DNA from: Pseudomonas gingeri
GTDB taxonomy: Bacteria > Pseudomonadota > Gammaproteobacteria > Pseudomonadales > Pseudomonadaceae
Direction of reading: 5' to 3'
DNA length: 64,000 nucleotides
Assembly (NCBI RefSeq): GCF_013385425.1
Contig: NZ_JACAQA010000003.1
Location: forward strand, 434,001-498,000
A program made the translations under genes and the position numbers. Below, in pieces: positions 34,764-43,287 of the stretch (positions are counted from its first letter, which is position 1; each line of letters starts with the position of its first letter). The notes under the pieces are model-generated. The model ran no database searches and was not told the DNA's origin. It saw only the letters and a program-made list of their open reading frames with translations.

Positions 34764-36020
34764 ATGAGCCCGTTTCCCGACCTTCGCCTGAACGGCACGA
34801 TTCTCCTTCAGCAACTCCGTACCTTGGGCGAAGTCGGCACTGATCCCTTGAACGGCGGACGCACCCGAATTGCGCTGACCGATGCGGATAAGTCCGCGCG
34901 CGACCAACTCGTAGCCTGGATGAAAGAGCTGGATCTGGAGATCCAGATTGACCGAATCGGCAACATCTTCGGCACACTCCGTAGCGCTGCCGATCAAGGT
35001 AGACAAGCCCCGCTGATGATCGGCTCGCACATCGACACGGTGACCAATGCCGGGGCGCTGGACGGCTGCTATGGGGTGCTGGCCGGTCTGGCCGTGGCGC
35101 GCGCCTTCCGCGAGGCCGGGGTGCTGCCGGCGCGCGCCATTGTCATCGGTGCGTTTACCAATGAGGAAGGTGTTCGCTACCAGCCGGATATGATGGGCTC
35201 ACTGGTGTACTCCGGGGGACTGTCGATTGAGGACGCCTTGGCCACCATCGGCACGGACGGCACGCGCCTCGCCGAAGAGCTGGCACGCATCGGCTATGCC
35301 GGCGACCTGCAACCGGGCGCCATCGTCCCCCACGAATACCTGGAACTGCATATCGAGCAGGGGCCGATCCTCGAGGCGGAAAACACCTTGATCGGCGTGG
35401 TGGAAAACCTCCAGGGAATCTCCTGGCAACAGGTGATCGTGCAAGGCAATGCCAACCACGCGGGCACCACCCCTACCCGCTTGCGTCATGACGCCGGCTA
35501 CGTCGCCAGCGCGGTGGTGGCCGAACTGCGCAAGATCGCCATGGACTCGGACGACACCACCCTGGCCACCGTCGGCTGCATGAATTTCGAGCCGAATGTG
35601 ATCAACGTCATACCGCGCAAGGCCAGCTTCAGCGTGGACCTGCGTGACCCCGATGAAGCACGGCTGGCAGCCGCCGAACAACGACTTTCCCGGTTCCTTG
35701 CCAAAATTTCGGAGGCCGAGGGCGTGCATATCAGCACCACACAACTGGTGCGCTTCCAACCGGTGATATTCGACGCCGGCCTGGCCGACGAGATCGAAGC
35801 CAGCGCCCAGAGTTTCGGCTTCAGCCACAAGCGCATGACCTCGGGCGCGGGCCATGACGCACAGATGATTGCGAGAATTGCCCCGTCGGCGATGATCTTC
35901 GTACCCAGCCGTGGCGGCATCAGCCACAACCCGCGCGAGCACACCGATGACGATCAGTTGATCAAAGGTGCCGAGGTGCTCCTGGATGTGGTCAACCATC
36001 GCCTGAACGTCCAGCTGTAG
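34764..36020 (+). CDS. M20-family amidohydrolase (N-carbamoyl-L-amino acid hydrolase / allantoate amidohydrolase type)
   Basis: A 418-residue metal-dependent hydrolase. Metal-binding motifs are visible in order: GSHIDTVTNAGALDGCYGV (first His/Asp), AFTNEEGVRY (Glu-Glu), ELHIEQGPIL (His) and the C-terminal ISHNPREHTDDDQL (His). GNANHAGTTPTRLRHDAGYV is the dimerisation-domain His typical of carbamoylases, ureidoglycolate and allantoate hydrolases. The substrate class is an N-carbamoyl or ureido compound. It stands alone between the LysR gene and the convergent diguanylate cyclase. GAGAGCCC upstream is a modest ribosome binding site. Confidence 0.9.
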   Translation: MSPFPDLRLNGTILLQQLRTLGEVGTDPLNGGRTRIALTDADKSARDQLVAWMKELDLEIQIDRIGNIFGTLRSAADQGRQAPLMIGSHIDTVTNAGALDGCYGVLAGLAVARAFREAGVLPARAIVIGAFTNEEGVRYQPDMMGSLVYSGGLSIEDALATIGTDGTRLAEELARIGYAGDLQPGAIVPHEYLELHIEQGPILEAENTLIGVVENLQGISWQQVIVQGNANHAGTTPTRLRHDAGYVASAVVAELRKIAMDSDDTTLATVGCMNFEPNVINVIPRKASFSVDLRDPDEARLAAAEQRLSRFLAKISEAEGVHISTTQLVRFQPVIFDAGLADEIEASAQSFGFSHKRMTSGAGHDAQMIARIAPSAMIFVPSRGGISHNPREHTDDDQLIKGAEVLLDVVNHRLNVQL

Positions 36021-36150
36021 TACTCCCCGAAAACCACAGGCCACCGGCGTCTAAGCGAAGCTGGTGGGTGAGTCCGCGGATTCGCTTCGGGCCCGCCAAC
36101 AGGCGTGGTTGGCAAGCGCTTGAATGCCGTCGGCACTTGGCCGTTTCAGC

Positions 36151-37719
36151 TCAAACCGTCGCATCCGAAAGATGATTGGAAATAACGGTCCGATTTCTAC
36201 CACTGGTCTTGGCGACATACAGTGCCTTGTCAGCGATATCGATCAAGTTCTCAGGCGTGTCCATTCTTGAGCCTGATAACGCACTGATGCCCACACTGAT
36301 GGTGACGACTTTGGCCGGCGATTCATCATGTTGAATGGAACAACCCTCCACTTCAGTTCGAATTCTTTCGGCGATAATAAAGGCACCCACGTAGTCTGTA
36401 TTCGAGAGGACGATGGCAAACTCCTCTCCTCCATACCGCGCGGCCAGATCGCCTTCTCGTGTGATGTTTTTCTTGATAATGGCGCTGACCACCTTCAAAC
36501 ACTCATCGCCTTGCACATGACCGTAATGATCGTTGTATTTTTTAAACAGATCCACGTCGATCATGATCAGGGCAATGTCATCAGGTCTGCGTCTTGCCTT
36601 GTTGACCTCCGCCCTGATAAACAAGTCAAACTTACGGCGATTCGGCAGGCCCGTCAGGCTATCCTCGAGCGCTAGTTGCCCGAGCGCCTTGTTGGCCTCG
36701 ATATAATTTTTTTCAGAGCGCAGCAATTCCTTTTGCGCCTGAATCTGCTGGCTCATGAGTTTGATCAGCCGATAGCCAAGAACGCTGAGCGCAATCAGCA
36801 ATACCGATGAAATAAGAAAGCTGGCAAAGGATTCGTTACGCCAATCCGCCAGTATTTCACTTCTGTCAAAGGCCGCAATCACCACCAGGGGGTAGCCATT
36901 GACCCGCTGAAAGCTGATGACCCGCTCAACGTGGTCAATAAATGACCTTATGGTAGCAGTGCCCGAGCTGATCTCAGGCTTTAGCAACGCAAAGACTTCC
37001 CCCGTTGAAATATCGGTGCCGATATCAGCGTCGCGAAAAGGTTTGCGTACGACGATACGCCCTGTGGAGGAAGCCAGATTGATCAGCCCATTGGCTCCCA
37101 TGTCGATGCCGTCATAGAGACTGAGAAAATAGTTAAGATAGATCGTGGCGATGGTCACTCCGGCAAAACTGCCGTCCGGGTGATTGAGCCTCCGCGAGAT
37201 GGTCATGACCCATTCATTTGTTGAGCGACTGCGTATGGAGGGGCCAATATAGGGCGCCGAGCTGGCATGATCGCGATGGTAGATAAAATAGTCGCGATCC
37301 GAATTGTTGAGGCCCGGCGGAGTTGCGCCGTTTGAGTTGAATAACCAGCGCCCCTGCTCGTCATAAATAAAAAAACCATGGACTTGCGGCAGGCTTTTTT
37401 GTTGGTTTTTCAGTATCGCCCCCAACCTTTCCAGGGTCTGCGCCCCGGTGCCCTCAACTTCCACTTGTCCCTGAATACCCAATATCACCGTGTCAGCTTG
37501 AGTGAGCGTCGCCGCGATACTGGATGACAAGGCCTTGGAAAGGTTTGACATCTGGATCTCTTTGTCATGCAAGTGGTACTCCAAAGAGTTGAACATCCCC
37601 CAGATGCTGATCGCGATCAATGAGATACAGACCGCTGCCACAAAAAGCACCACATGGCCGAGCTTGAGCTTGGCATTCGCCCATTCGGTCCTTAGAAACG
37701 AGGTCGCTTTTGTGATCAT
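36151..37719 (-). CDS. Membrane diguanylate cyclase with periplasmic Cache sensor
   Basis: A 522-residue c-di-GMP synthase. A membrane helix lies at about 20-42, a large periplasmic dCache/PDC-like domain at about 45-290 (with FNSNGATPPGLNNSDRDYFI and SPYIGPSI-type sensor motifs), a second helix at about 300-320, a short coiled coil, and a GGDEF domain at about 360-515. The active site reads GGEEF and the inhibitory site RxxD (REGD) lies five residues before it, so product inhibition is expected. Base composition is a little AT-richer than neighbours. The gene is monocistronic and convergent with the M20 hydrolase gene. Confidence 0.95.
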   Translation of the reverse strand: MITKATSFLRTEWANAKLKLGHVVLFVAAVCISLIAISIWGMFNSLEYHLHDKEIQMSNLSKALSSSIAATLTQADTVILGIQGQVEVEGTGAQTLERLGAILKNQQKSLPQVHGFFIYDEQGRWLFNSNGATPPGLNNSDRDYFIYHRDHASSAPYIGPSIRSRSTNEWVMTISRRLNHPDGSFAGVTIATIYLNYFLSLYDGIDMGANGLINLASSTGRIVVRKPFRDADIGTDISTGEVFALLKPEISSGTATIRSFIDHVERVISFQRVNGYPLVVIAAFDRSEILADWRNESFASFLISSVLLIALSVLGYRLIKLMSQQIQAQKELLRSEKNYIEANKALGQLALEDSLTGLPNRRKFDLFIRAEVNKARRRPDDIALIMIDVDLFKKYNDHYGHVQGDECLKVVSAIIKKNITREGDLAARYGGEEFAIVLSNTDYVGAFIIAERIRTEVEGCSIQHDESPAKVVTISVGISALSGSRMDTPENLIDIADKALYVAKTSGRNRTVISNHLSDATV

Positions 37720-37822
37720 GAAACCCTTCCGTGTGGTTGAAATGATGTGATGTAGCTTATGCGATTTTCACCGACACCTCACATTTCTGGTCATGAGAGG
37801 CGCTCACGATGCAAGCCCCCCT

Positions 37823-39091
37823 TCAGGATAGGCCCAAACCGTTGCGCCCGAAGGCGTTCAACTGCTCAACCGTGAAACGGCCCTTCCATGACGCTTCGTA
37901 GTGTTCAGGCGGAAAATCATCCGGCGACTCGCCGGCCTCGAACGCTCGGCAAACGTCCTTGGCATATTGGCGGTTTTTCGGGCACATCGGGGCTGCGGGC
38001 ACATACATGACGTTACCCCAGCCCTCTTGATCCTCCACGGGCGCAACACTATGGATAACATCGCAGTGCCACCAAACCGAGTCCCCCGCCTGCACATCGG
38101 GGATGGGCGTCAGCCCCTGGACCAGCAGCGGATGCCACTGTTGCGAAACCGGCAGTACCTTGCCCGGCGCGACGCCACACAGCTCATCCTCCGGCACATC
38201 ATCGAGCAAGGGACGCAGGAGCATGTAGGCCATGGCCTTGGGGATCGGCAAGGTATGCAATACACCTTGATCGGCGCGCATATCGGATAATGCGGTCCAG
38301 CCTTGAAAGGTCCTGAATGCGGAGCATTTCACCGTGTCTTTGTAGGCATACTCGTCTACCTCGGTACGATACGCTGCATCCCAAGGGTCGTAAGACTTGA
38401 AGTCATTGCGGTAGATTTTGTCGAAGACCTTCAAGTAGGCAGGATGCAGCCAGCGCTCCAACGCCCCCGAGTCGGTATGTGGCCCCAGCCCCCGGGAAGT
38501 GGTTCCGGGTGGACGACGGCGTACGCGATCCGGGTAAAGCGCGTTGATATCCGGGTTGAACCACTGCTGACCTTGGGAATGAATTTTCCACAGCCGGTTC
38601 AGAAATGACTGCGCGGTGCCCATGCGCGCATCCTGGCGCAGTTGCATCTGTGAAACCGACCAATAGATCGGAAAAATCTCCGGCCGCGAGGCCTCGAGGT
38701 TGCCAAAGAATTGATCGACCGGCCCGCGATAAATCCGGTCGAAGTCATTCTTGTCCAAGTACTCCAGAAGCCCCTTGTCCCATGCCAGGACCTGCTCTCT
38801 GGGGAAGTGATTTTTGATCAGCAGACAGCCCCGGCGCCTGATTCCTGCAAGTTGCTCTTCGCTCACCTCACCCGCGGCGATGGCGTCAAATTCTAGGACT
38901 GGCCATCCGGAACCGGTCAGAGCCTCCTGCGCCTTGATCGAGGCGATCTCGGCCGTAATGAACCCACAGACTTCGGCAAACAAGGACTCCACATCGCCTA
39001 TCTGCGCGCGCAAGGTCTTTTTCATTTTGACGATGCTGTCCTTGTAGTTGTCCGGGAGCGTCGCGCTTTCGAATGCTTGATACTGATTCAT
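37823..39091 (-). CDS. YbiU-type DUF1479 protein, probable Fe(II)/2-oxoglutarate dioxygenase
   Basis: A 422-residue protein of the DUF1479/YbiU family. The ATG at 39091 gives the usual N-terminus; the 24-codon extension upstream has no support. A metal triad is visible: HTDSGALERW (His-Asp) at about 225-234 and the distal His in WWHCDVIHSVAPVED near 355-369. The partial jelly roll reads GCLLIKNHFPREQVLAWD near the N-terminal third. The substrate is unknown for the family. An AraC-family gene lies just upstream on the same strand with a 156-base gap. Confidence 0.85.
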   Translation of the reverse strand: MNQYQAFESATLPDNYKDSIVKMKKTLRAQIGDVESLFAEVCGFITAEIASIKAQEALTGSGWPVLEFDAIAAGEVSEEQLAGIRRRGCLLIKNHFPREQVLAWDKGLLEYLDKNDFDRIYRGPVDQFFGNLEASRPEIFPIYWSVSQMQLRQDARMGTAQSFLNRLWKIHSQGQQWFNPDINALYPDRVRRRPPGTTSRGLGPHTDSGALERWLHPAYLKVFDKIYRNDFKSYDPWDAAYRTEVDEYAYKDTVKCSAFRTFQGWTALSDMRADQGVLHTLPIPKAMAYMLLRPLLDDVPEDELCGVAPGKVLPVSQQWHPLLVQGLTPIPDVQAGDSVWWHCDVIHSVAPVEDQEGWGNVMYVPAAPMCPKNRQYAKDVCRAFEAGESPDDFPPEHYEASWKGRFTVEQLNAFGRNGLGLS

Positions 39092-39247
39092 GAGACACCT
39101 GCGTCTTATTGTTCGTACAGGCATCAAAACATTGGGCGGTGCTTGGCGGCAGCCACATTTCAAGCGTTGAGCAATACGATTCTGGCTTCCTTCCTTGCGC
39201 CCATGGCGCCATTCGATTAACGGCCTGACAGGTCGCCATGGGCAGGC

Positions 39248-40120
39248 TTATTGGAAATGGTGCCCGTGCCGCTGCCGGAACTCCGAAGGGGTCATGCCCT
39301 TTTGCGCCTTGAACTGCCGGTTGAAAAGCGCTTGGGACGAGTACCCCACCCGCCCGGCAATGATCGAAACGGCCACGTTGCCTTGCATCAACAATGCGCA
39401 GGCGTGTCCGACGCGCAACCGGACGATGTACTCCAACACCGTACACCGCGTGTGCCTCCTGAACATTCGATGAAAGGCTGAAACGCTGACGCAGGCCATC
39501 TCCGCCAACGCTGAAAGACTCAGCGCACTCGCATAGTGGTCGTGAATGTAATCAAGGGCCCGATGGATACGAGCATCTTCGGTGATTGCAGTGAAGGCCT
39601 GAGTGCTGCAGGCGGGGGCAATTTTCTCGGCATGCACATCCCGGGCGAGCCTGTTCAGCACCGTCAGCAGTGAGATCAGCCGTTGCGTAGCGTCCTGATC
39701 CACCATCGCTTCGATGATAGGGCGCAGTTCGCCAGAAGCGGCGTCACTGAAACGCAGGGCATTCCGAGCGGCTACCAACAAGGCGCGGACAGCCCCCATC
39801 TCCGGGCACAGTTTGACCAGAGCCTGCACCCAAGCCTCGGAGAACCAGATGACCAAGGCAATGTGCGGTCCGGTCGGATCAATAAGTTCGGCGGAGGACC
39901 AACTGTGTGGGACGTTAGGGCCGATCAGGACCAGATCGCCATCGTCGTACAGCGCCACATCATTACTGATATAGCGATGCCCTCGACTATTCAACGTGAG
40001 GGTCAGCTCGTACTCAGGATGATGGTGCCACTCAAAGGGTATCGCCTGCGCAAGGCGCCTGTTCAGCAAGGTCCAGGAAGTATCCGCTGCGCTGGGTACC
40101 TTCTCGAAACTGGGCTTCAT
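39248..40120 (-). CDS. AraC-family regulator upstream of the YbiU gene
   Basis: A 290-residue regulator with a cupin sensor at about 20-105 (EWHHHPEYELTLTLNSRGHR, LIGPNVPHSW) and a C-terminal AraC domain at about 185-285 (LSALAEMACVSVSAFHRMFR, SIIAGRVGYSSQALFNRQFK, GMTPSEFRQRHG). It reads in the same direction as the YbiU-type gene 156 bases downstream and likely controls it. Similar cupin-AraC proteins regulate sugar or aromatic genes. Confidence 0.9.
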   Translation of the reverse strand: MKPSFEKVPSAADTSWTLLNRRLAQAIPFEWHHHPEYELTLTLNSRGHRYISNDVALYDDGDLVLIGPNVPHSWSSAELIDPTGPHIALVIWFSEAWVQALVKLCPEMGAVRALLVAARNALRFSDAASGELRPIIEAMVDQDATQRLISLLTVLNRLARDVHAEKIAPACSTQAFTAITEDARIHRALDYIHDHYASALSLSALAEMACVSVSAFHRMFRRHTRCTVLEYIVRLRVGHACALLMQGNVAVSIIAGRVGYSSQALFNRQFKAQKGMTPSEFRQRHGHHFQ

Positions 40121-40207
40121 GAACCATTACTGCCTTAGAGGGAAGTGAGCACGCCACAATCGTATCATTGGGCGTCACCAGTCACACTTCCCGCAGGCGC
40201 TGCCTGC

Positions 40208-40981
40208 TTACGATGACCTGATAGGCGCCTGAACAATGGCGGGATAGTCGTCGACGCTGTCAGGCCAAGGCGTCAACACCTTGAAGCCGTCGTCGGTGAC
40301 CGCCACCATATGTTCCCACTGGGCCGAGAGGGTCTGATCCTTGGTGACCACCGTCCAGCCATCGCTCAGGGTTTTCACATGGCGCTTGCCGGCATTGAGC
40401 ATGGGTTCAATGGTGAAAATCATCCCGGCTTTCAGTGTCAGGCCCTGACCCGGATAGCCGTAATGCAGGACCTGTGGCTCATCGTGGTAGATCTTGCCGA
40501 TACCATGGCCGCAGTACTCGCGCACCACACTGAAGCCGTCGCGCTCGGCAACGCTCTGAATCGCGTGACCGATATCGCCCAGCGTCGCGCCGGGGCGGAC
40601 CATGCGAATACCCGCGCACATGGCTTCATACGTGGTCTTGACCAGACGCCGAGCCTGCGGGCTGGGCTCACCGACGAAGTACATGCGGCTGGTGTCGCCA
40701 TACCAGCCATCCTTCAGCACCTTGGCCGAAGGAATGCCGTGGCAGACCACCTCGTTGACAGAGGCACACACGGTTTTCGGGAAGCCGTGGTAGCCGACAT
40801 TACCGGGAATGGCCTTCTGCACATTGACGATGTAATCGTGGCAAAGCTGATCCAGCTCGTCGGTGGTAACACCCGCCTTGACGTGGGGCGTGATCATGGC
40901 CAGCACCTCGGCGGCCAGTTTGCCCGCCGCGCCGGACAGGGCTATTTCCGCCTGGGTATTGATCTTGACGTTGGTTTTCAT
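40208..40981 (-). CDS. map: Type I methionine aminopeptidase paralogue with an internal deletion
   Basis: A 257-residue type I methionine aminopeptidase. Conserved parts: VVCHGIP (His), GDTSRMYFVG (second metal Asp), REYCGHGIGKIYHDEPQVLH, FTIEPMLNAG and SAQWEHMVAV (metal His/Glu residues). Between LKDG and WYGDTS the family normally has about 14 residues with the pattern DIVNIDV, whose second Asp (Asp97 in the E. coli enzyme) is a bridging metal ligand. Here they are absent: the chain runs VLKDGWYGDTS. The frame is intact. Activity is therefore doubtful, though structure may persist. The ATG at 40981 overlaps the ParD-like stop by four bases. It is probably a second copy beside the essential one elsewhere. 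Confidence 0.85.
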   Translation of the reverse strand: MKTNVKINTQAEIALSGAAGKLAAEVLAMITPHVKAGVTTDELDQLCHDYIVNVQKAIPGNVGYHGFPKTVCASVNEVVCHGIPSAKVLKDGWYGDTSRMYFVGEPSPQARRLVKTTYEAMCAGIRMVRPGATLGDIGHAIQSVAERDGFSVVREYCGHGIGKIYHDEPQVLHYGYPGQGLTLKAGMIFTIEPMLNAGKRHVKTLSDGWTVVTKDQTLSAQWEHMVAVTDDGFKVLTPWPDSVDDYPAIVQAPIRSS

Positions 40982-41244
40982 TGCTGGGCTCCTGGTGCCG
41001 CATGGACCTGGGAGCCTTGGGAAAGATCGGCAAGCGCACACAGCTGCTTCAAATCAAGGCCGCCGGCCAGTTCGGCCCGAATCAGCAAACGACTGATGTC
41101 GCGGTGATCCAGGTCGGGATACAGCTCCGCCAGCATGCCGATGCGCATCCAGTGCTCGGCCTGGGCATTGATCGAACGACTCAAGGCATCGCTGGCGACG
41201 CGCAGATGCTCATGCATACCCTCTGAAATTTTTACGATGCCCAT
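40978..41244 (-). CDS. ParD-like antitoxin-family protein coupled to the aminopeptidase
   Basis: An 88-residue protein resembling the ParD-like family: MGIVKISEGMHEHLRVASDA is the usual ribbon-helix-helix-type start, followed by SINAQAEHWMRIGMLAELYP. No ParE-like toxin is adjacent; the partner is the methionine aminopeptidase, which it overlaps by four bases. The ATG at 41244 is preceded by GGATAAG. The upstream AT-rich repeat (41256-41283) may be its own operator. Whether the pair is a toxin-antitoxin unit or simply a gene couple is unknown. Confidence 0.75.
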   Translation of the reverse strand: MGIVKISEGMHEHLRVASDALSRSINAQAEHWMRIGMLAELYPDLDHRDISRLLIRAELAGGLDLKQLCALADLSQGSQVHAAPGAQQ

Positions 41245-41255
41245 CGACTTATCCA

Positions 41256-41283
41256 ATATGAAATATATATGAATCGTATATTA
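41256..41283 (-). promoter_or_regulatory. AT-rich promoter/operator of the ParD-like–map pair
   Basis: ATATATATGAATCGTATAT carries short inverted arms (ATATA / TATAT) immediately upstream of the ParD-like start. It may combine the -10 region and an autoregulatory site, as is common for ribbon-helix-helix antitoxins. Confidence 0.45.
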
Positions 41284-41433
41284 GTCGATAACGGTGCGGG
41301 ATCGCAATTTCATCGTGCGAGGTGACTGTCGCGCAGCCCATGTGTCAGTACGATCGCCCGCTCCAGGGCGCTTCCACAGGTTCCGCGACAGATCGCAAGG
41401 GGGGGGGGTAGAAAACTGCCCCCTGAATGGCTC

Positions 41434-42318
41434 TTAGAAATGTGCTTCGTCAAGATCGGCGATCAGCAGCGGCCCTGTCGGATGCCAACCCAGGCGTGCT
41501 TGTGTCTGGGCACTGGAAGCCGGCATATCCAGACTGACGAACATCTCCAGCCAGCCAAAGTGCGCCACGGCTTCCTGAGCCGTGATCGACACCACCGGTA
41601 CATTCAGACCCCGGCCAATCGCCTCGGCTATTTCGCGACTGCCGACGCCTTCTTCGCCGACGGCGTGATAACGCGCCCCCGGCTCGCCTTTCTCCAGGGC
41701 TAGGCGGTATAGACGCGCGGCATCGAAGAGATGGCCCGCCGGCCAACGGTTACGGCCTTCACCCACGTACGCCGAGATGCCCTTTTCGCGCGCAACGGCA
41801 ACAAGCGGTGTGATAAGGCCCTGCTTGAGCGTGTTGTGGACTTGGGGTAATCGCACCACCGACAGGTTGACGCCTGCTTCCAACAAAACATTTCCCGCCA
41901 GCTCGGACGCGACGCGTGGATTGGGATGGCTGGTATTGCAGACATCTTCGGTCGCCAGTACCCCATGTGCGGAGCTGCCCAACCCGGTCCCGGAGGTAAT
42001 GATCAGGGGACGATTGGAACCCGCGAGTGCGGACCCCAGCGCCTCAATGGCACGCTTGTCCTTTTCACAATTGGCGACAAACCTCGAGAAATCATGGTCG
42101 AAAGCCGTATGGATAACACCGTCGGCCTTCGCCGCACCGGCGCGTAGGCTCTCGGGGTCCTCCAAATCGCCGCGATGCACTTCAGCCCCTGCGTCGAGCA
42201 GTGCCTGTGCGCCCGCCTCCGAACGGGCCATGCCAATGACCTCGTGCCCGGCCTTGAGCAGTTCAGGAACAATCGCCGAACCGATAAAACCGGTCGCGCC
42301 CGTCAGAAATATTCGCAT
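41434..42318 (-). CDS. NAD(P)-binding SDR / epimerase-type oxidoreductase
   Basis: A 294-residue extended SDR-type enzyme. The dinucleotide site is FLTGATGFIGSAIVPELL, and GVIHTAFDHDFSRF and ITSGTGLGSSAHGVL follow; the YxxxK motif is replaced (the SELAGN region has no clear Tyr-Lys pair), as in atypical or NmrA-like SDRs. It is divergent from the XRE regulator, which probably controls it. The ATG at 42318 is used because the glycine-rich motif then falls at residues 7-12. Substrate unknown. Confidence 0.88.
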   Translation of the reverse strand: MRIFLTGATGFIGSAIVPELLKAGHEVIGMARSEAGAQALLDAGAEVHRGDLEDPESLRAGAAKADGVIHTAFDHDFSRFVANCEKDKRAIEALGSALAGSNRPLIITSGTGLGSSAHGVLATEDVCNTSHPNPRVASELAGNVLLEAGVNLSVVRLPQVHNTLKQGLITPLVAVAREKGISAYVGEGRNRWPAGHLFDAARLYRLALEKGEPGARYHAVGEEGVGSREIAEAIGRGLNVPVVSITAQEAVAHFGWLEMFVSLDMPASSAQTQARLGWHPTGPLLIADLDEAHF

Positions 42319-42363
42319 AGCAGAGTCTCCTGGGTGGTTTCCCATTCACTATCGGAGCATTCT

Positions 42364-42397
42364 TTATCCCGTTAAAGTAGTGACGTTATCCTATTAA
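42364..42397. promoter_or_regulatory. Tandem operator-like repeats between SDR and XRE genes
   Basis: TTATCCCGTTAA (42364-42375) and TTATCCTATTAA (42386-42397) are direct repeats differing at two positions, spaced 22 bases apart, about two helical turns. They sit just upstream of the XRE start at 42418 and between the divergent SDR, so they are good candidates for the regulator's binding sites and for repression of both genes. Confidence 0.6.
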
Positions 42398-42417
42398 GAT
42401 GACTAACAGGACTTCTC

Positions 42418-43245
42418 ATGCCAGCCAATATGGGCAGCTCTCTCGGGGATTTTCTAAGAAGCCGCCGGGCACGTCTCGACCCTGCCAGCCTGGGCTATAC
42501 CGGACGCAGGCGAACAACCGGCCTGCGCCGTGAAGAGGTGGCCCAGCGGGCCAATATCAGCCCGACCTGGTACACCTGGTTGGAACAAGGGCGTGGCGGC
42601 GCGCCGTCTGCCGCCGTATTGAAGCGGATCTCCAGCGCCTTGATGCTCACGCAATCGGAGCACGAGCACCTTTACATGCTGGCGCTGGGTCGGCCACCGG
42701 AAGTCCACTACACGCCTGTGGAAGGCATCAACCCCAGGCTGCAGCGCGTGCTTGATTCCCTGCCGGCCAGCCCGGCCATCATCAAGAGTGCCACTTGGGA
42801 CATCATTGCCTGGAACCGGGCCGCCGCTGTCGTGCTGACGGACTACAGCACGCTGCCGGTTGGACAACGCAATATCCTGCGGTTCCTGTTCTGCGATCCG
42901 GCGGTCCGCGCCAAACAGCATGATTGGGAGAGTGTGTCGCGTTTTGTGGTCGGTGCGTTCAGAGCGGATGTGGCACGCGCCGGGTTGGTATCCGAGGTCA
43001 GCGAACTGGTGGACGAGCTTTGCACCGTCAGCCCGGAATTCGCAGCGTTATGGCGCCATCATGAAGTGCACGGTTATGCAGAGGGAGAAAGCGTAAAGCG
43101 CTTGCTGCACCCTGAACTGGGGCACATCGAGTTGGAGCACTCGGCGTTTTCCATCGACGGTCGGCCGGATCTGGGCATGATCGTCTACACCCCGCTCAAC
43201 GACAGCACCGCAGAGAAAATCAAGGCGCTGGTCGAGCGTGCCTGA
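42418..43245 (+). CDS. XRE-family regulator with MmyB-like ligand domain
   Basis: A 275-residue regulator. The N-terminal helix-turn-helix at about 10-85 contains RRTTGLRREEVAQRANISPT and WYTWLEQGRG, the common helix-turn-helix_31 form. The C-terminal MmyB-like domain (about 100-270) has WDIIAWNRAAAVVLTDY and HPELGHIELEHSAFSIDGRP and should bind a small ligand or fatty acid. This family typically represses a divergent SDR oxidoreductase; the neighbour is exactly that. AGGA before the ATG is the ribosome binding site. Confidence 0.93.
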   Translation: MPANMGSSLGDFLRSRRARLDPASLGYTGRRRTTGLRREEVAQRANISPTWYTWLEQGRGGAPSAAVLKRISSALMLTQSEHEHLYMLALGRPPEVHYTPVEGINPRLQRVLDSLPASPAIIKSATWDIIAWNRAAAVVLTDYSTLPVGQRNILRFLFCDPAVRAKQHDWESVSRFVVGAFRADVARAGLVSEVSELVDELCTVSPEFAALWRHHEVHGYAEGESVKRLLHPELGHIELEHSAFSIDGRPDLGMIVYTPLNDSTAEKIKALVERA

Positions 43246-43287
43246 AGAAGCTCCAGGCAACAATCGGCCTCGCAGCCGGCTAGCGTC

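Noticed and set aside
36050..36100. A possible terminator between the M20 hydrolase and diguanylate cyclase genes
   Set aside because: AAGCGAA and TTCGCTT can pair but the loop is long, the stem is interrupted and no T run follows.
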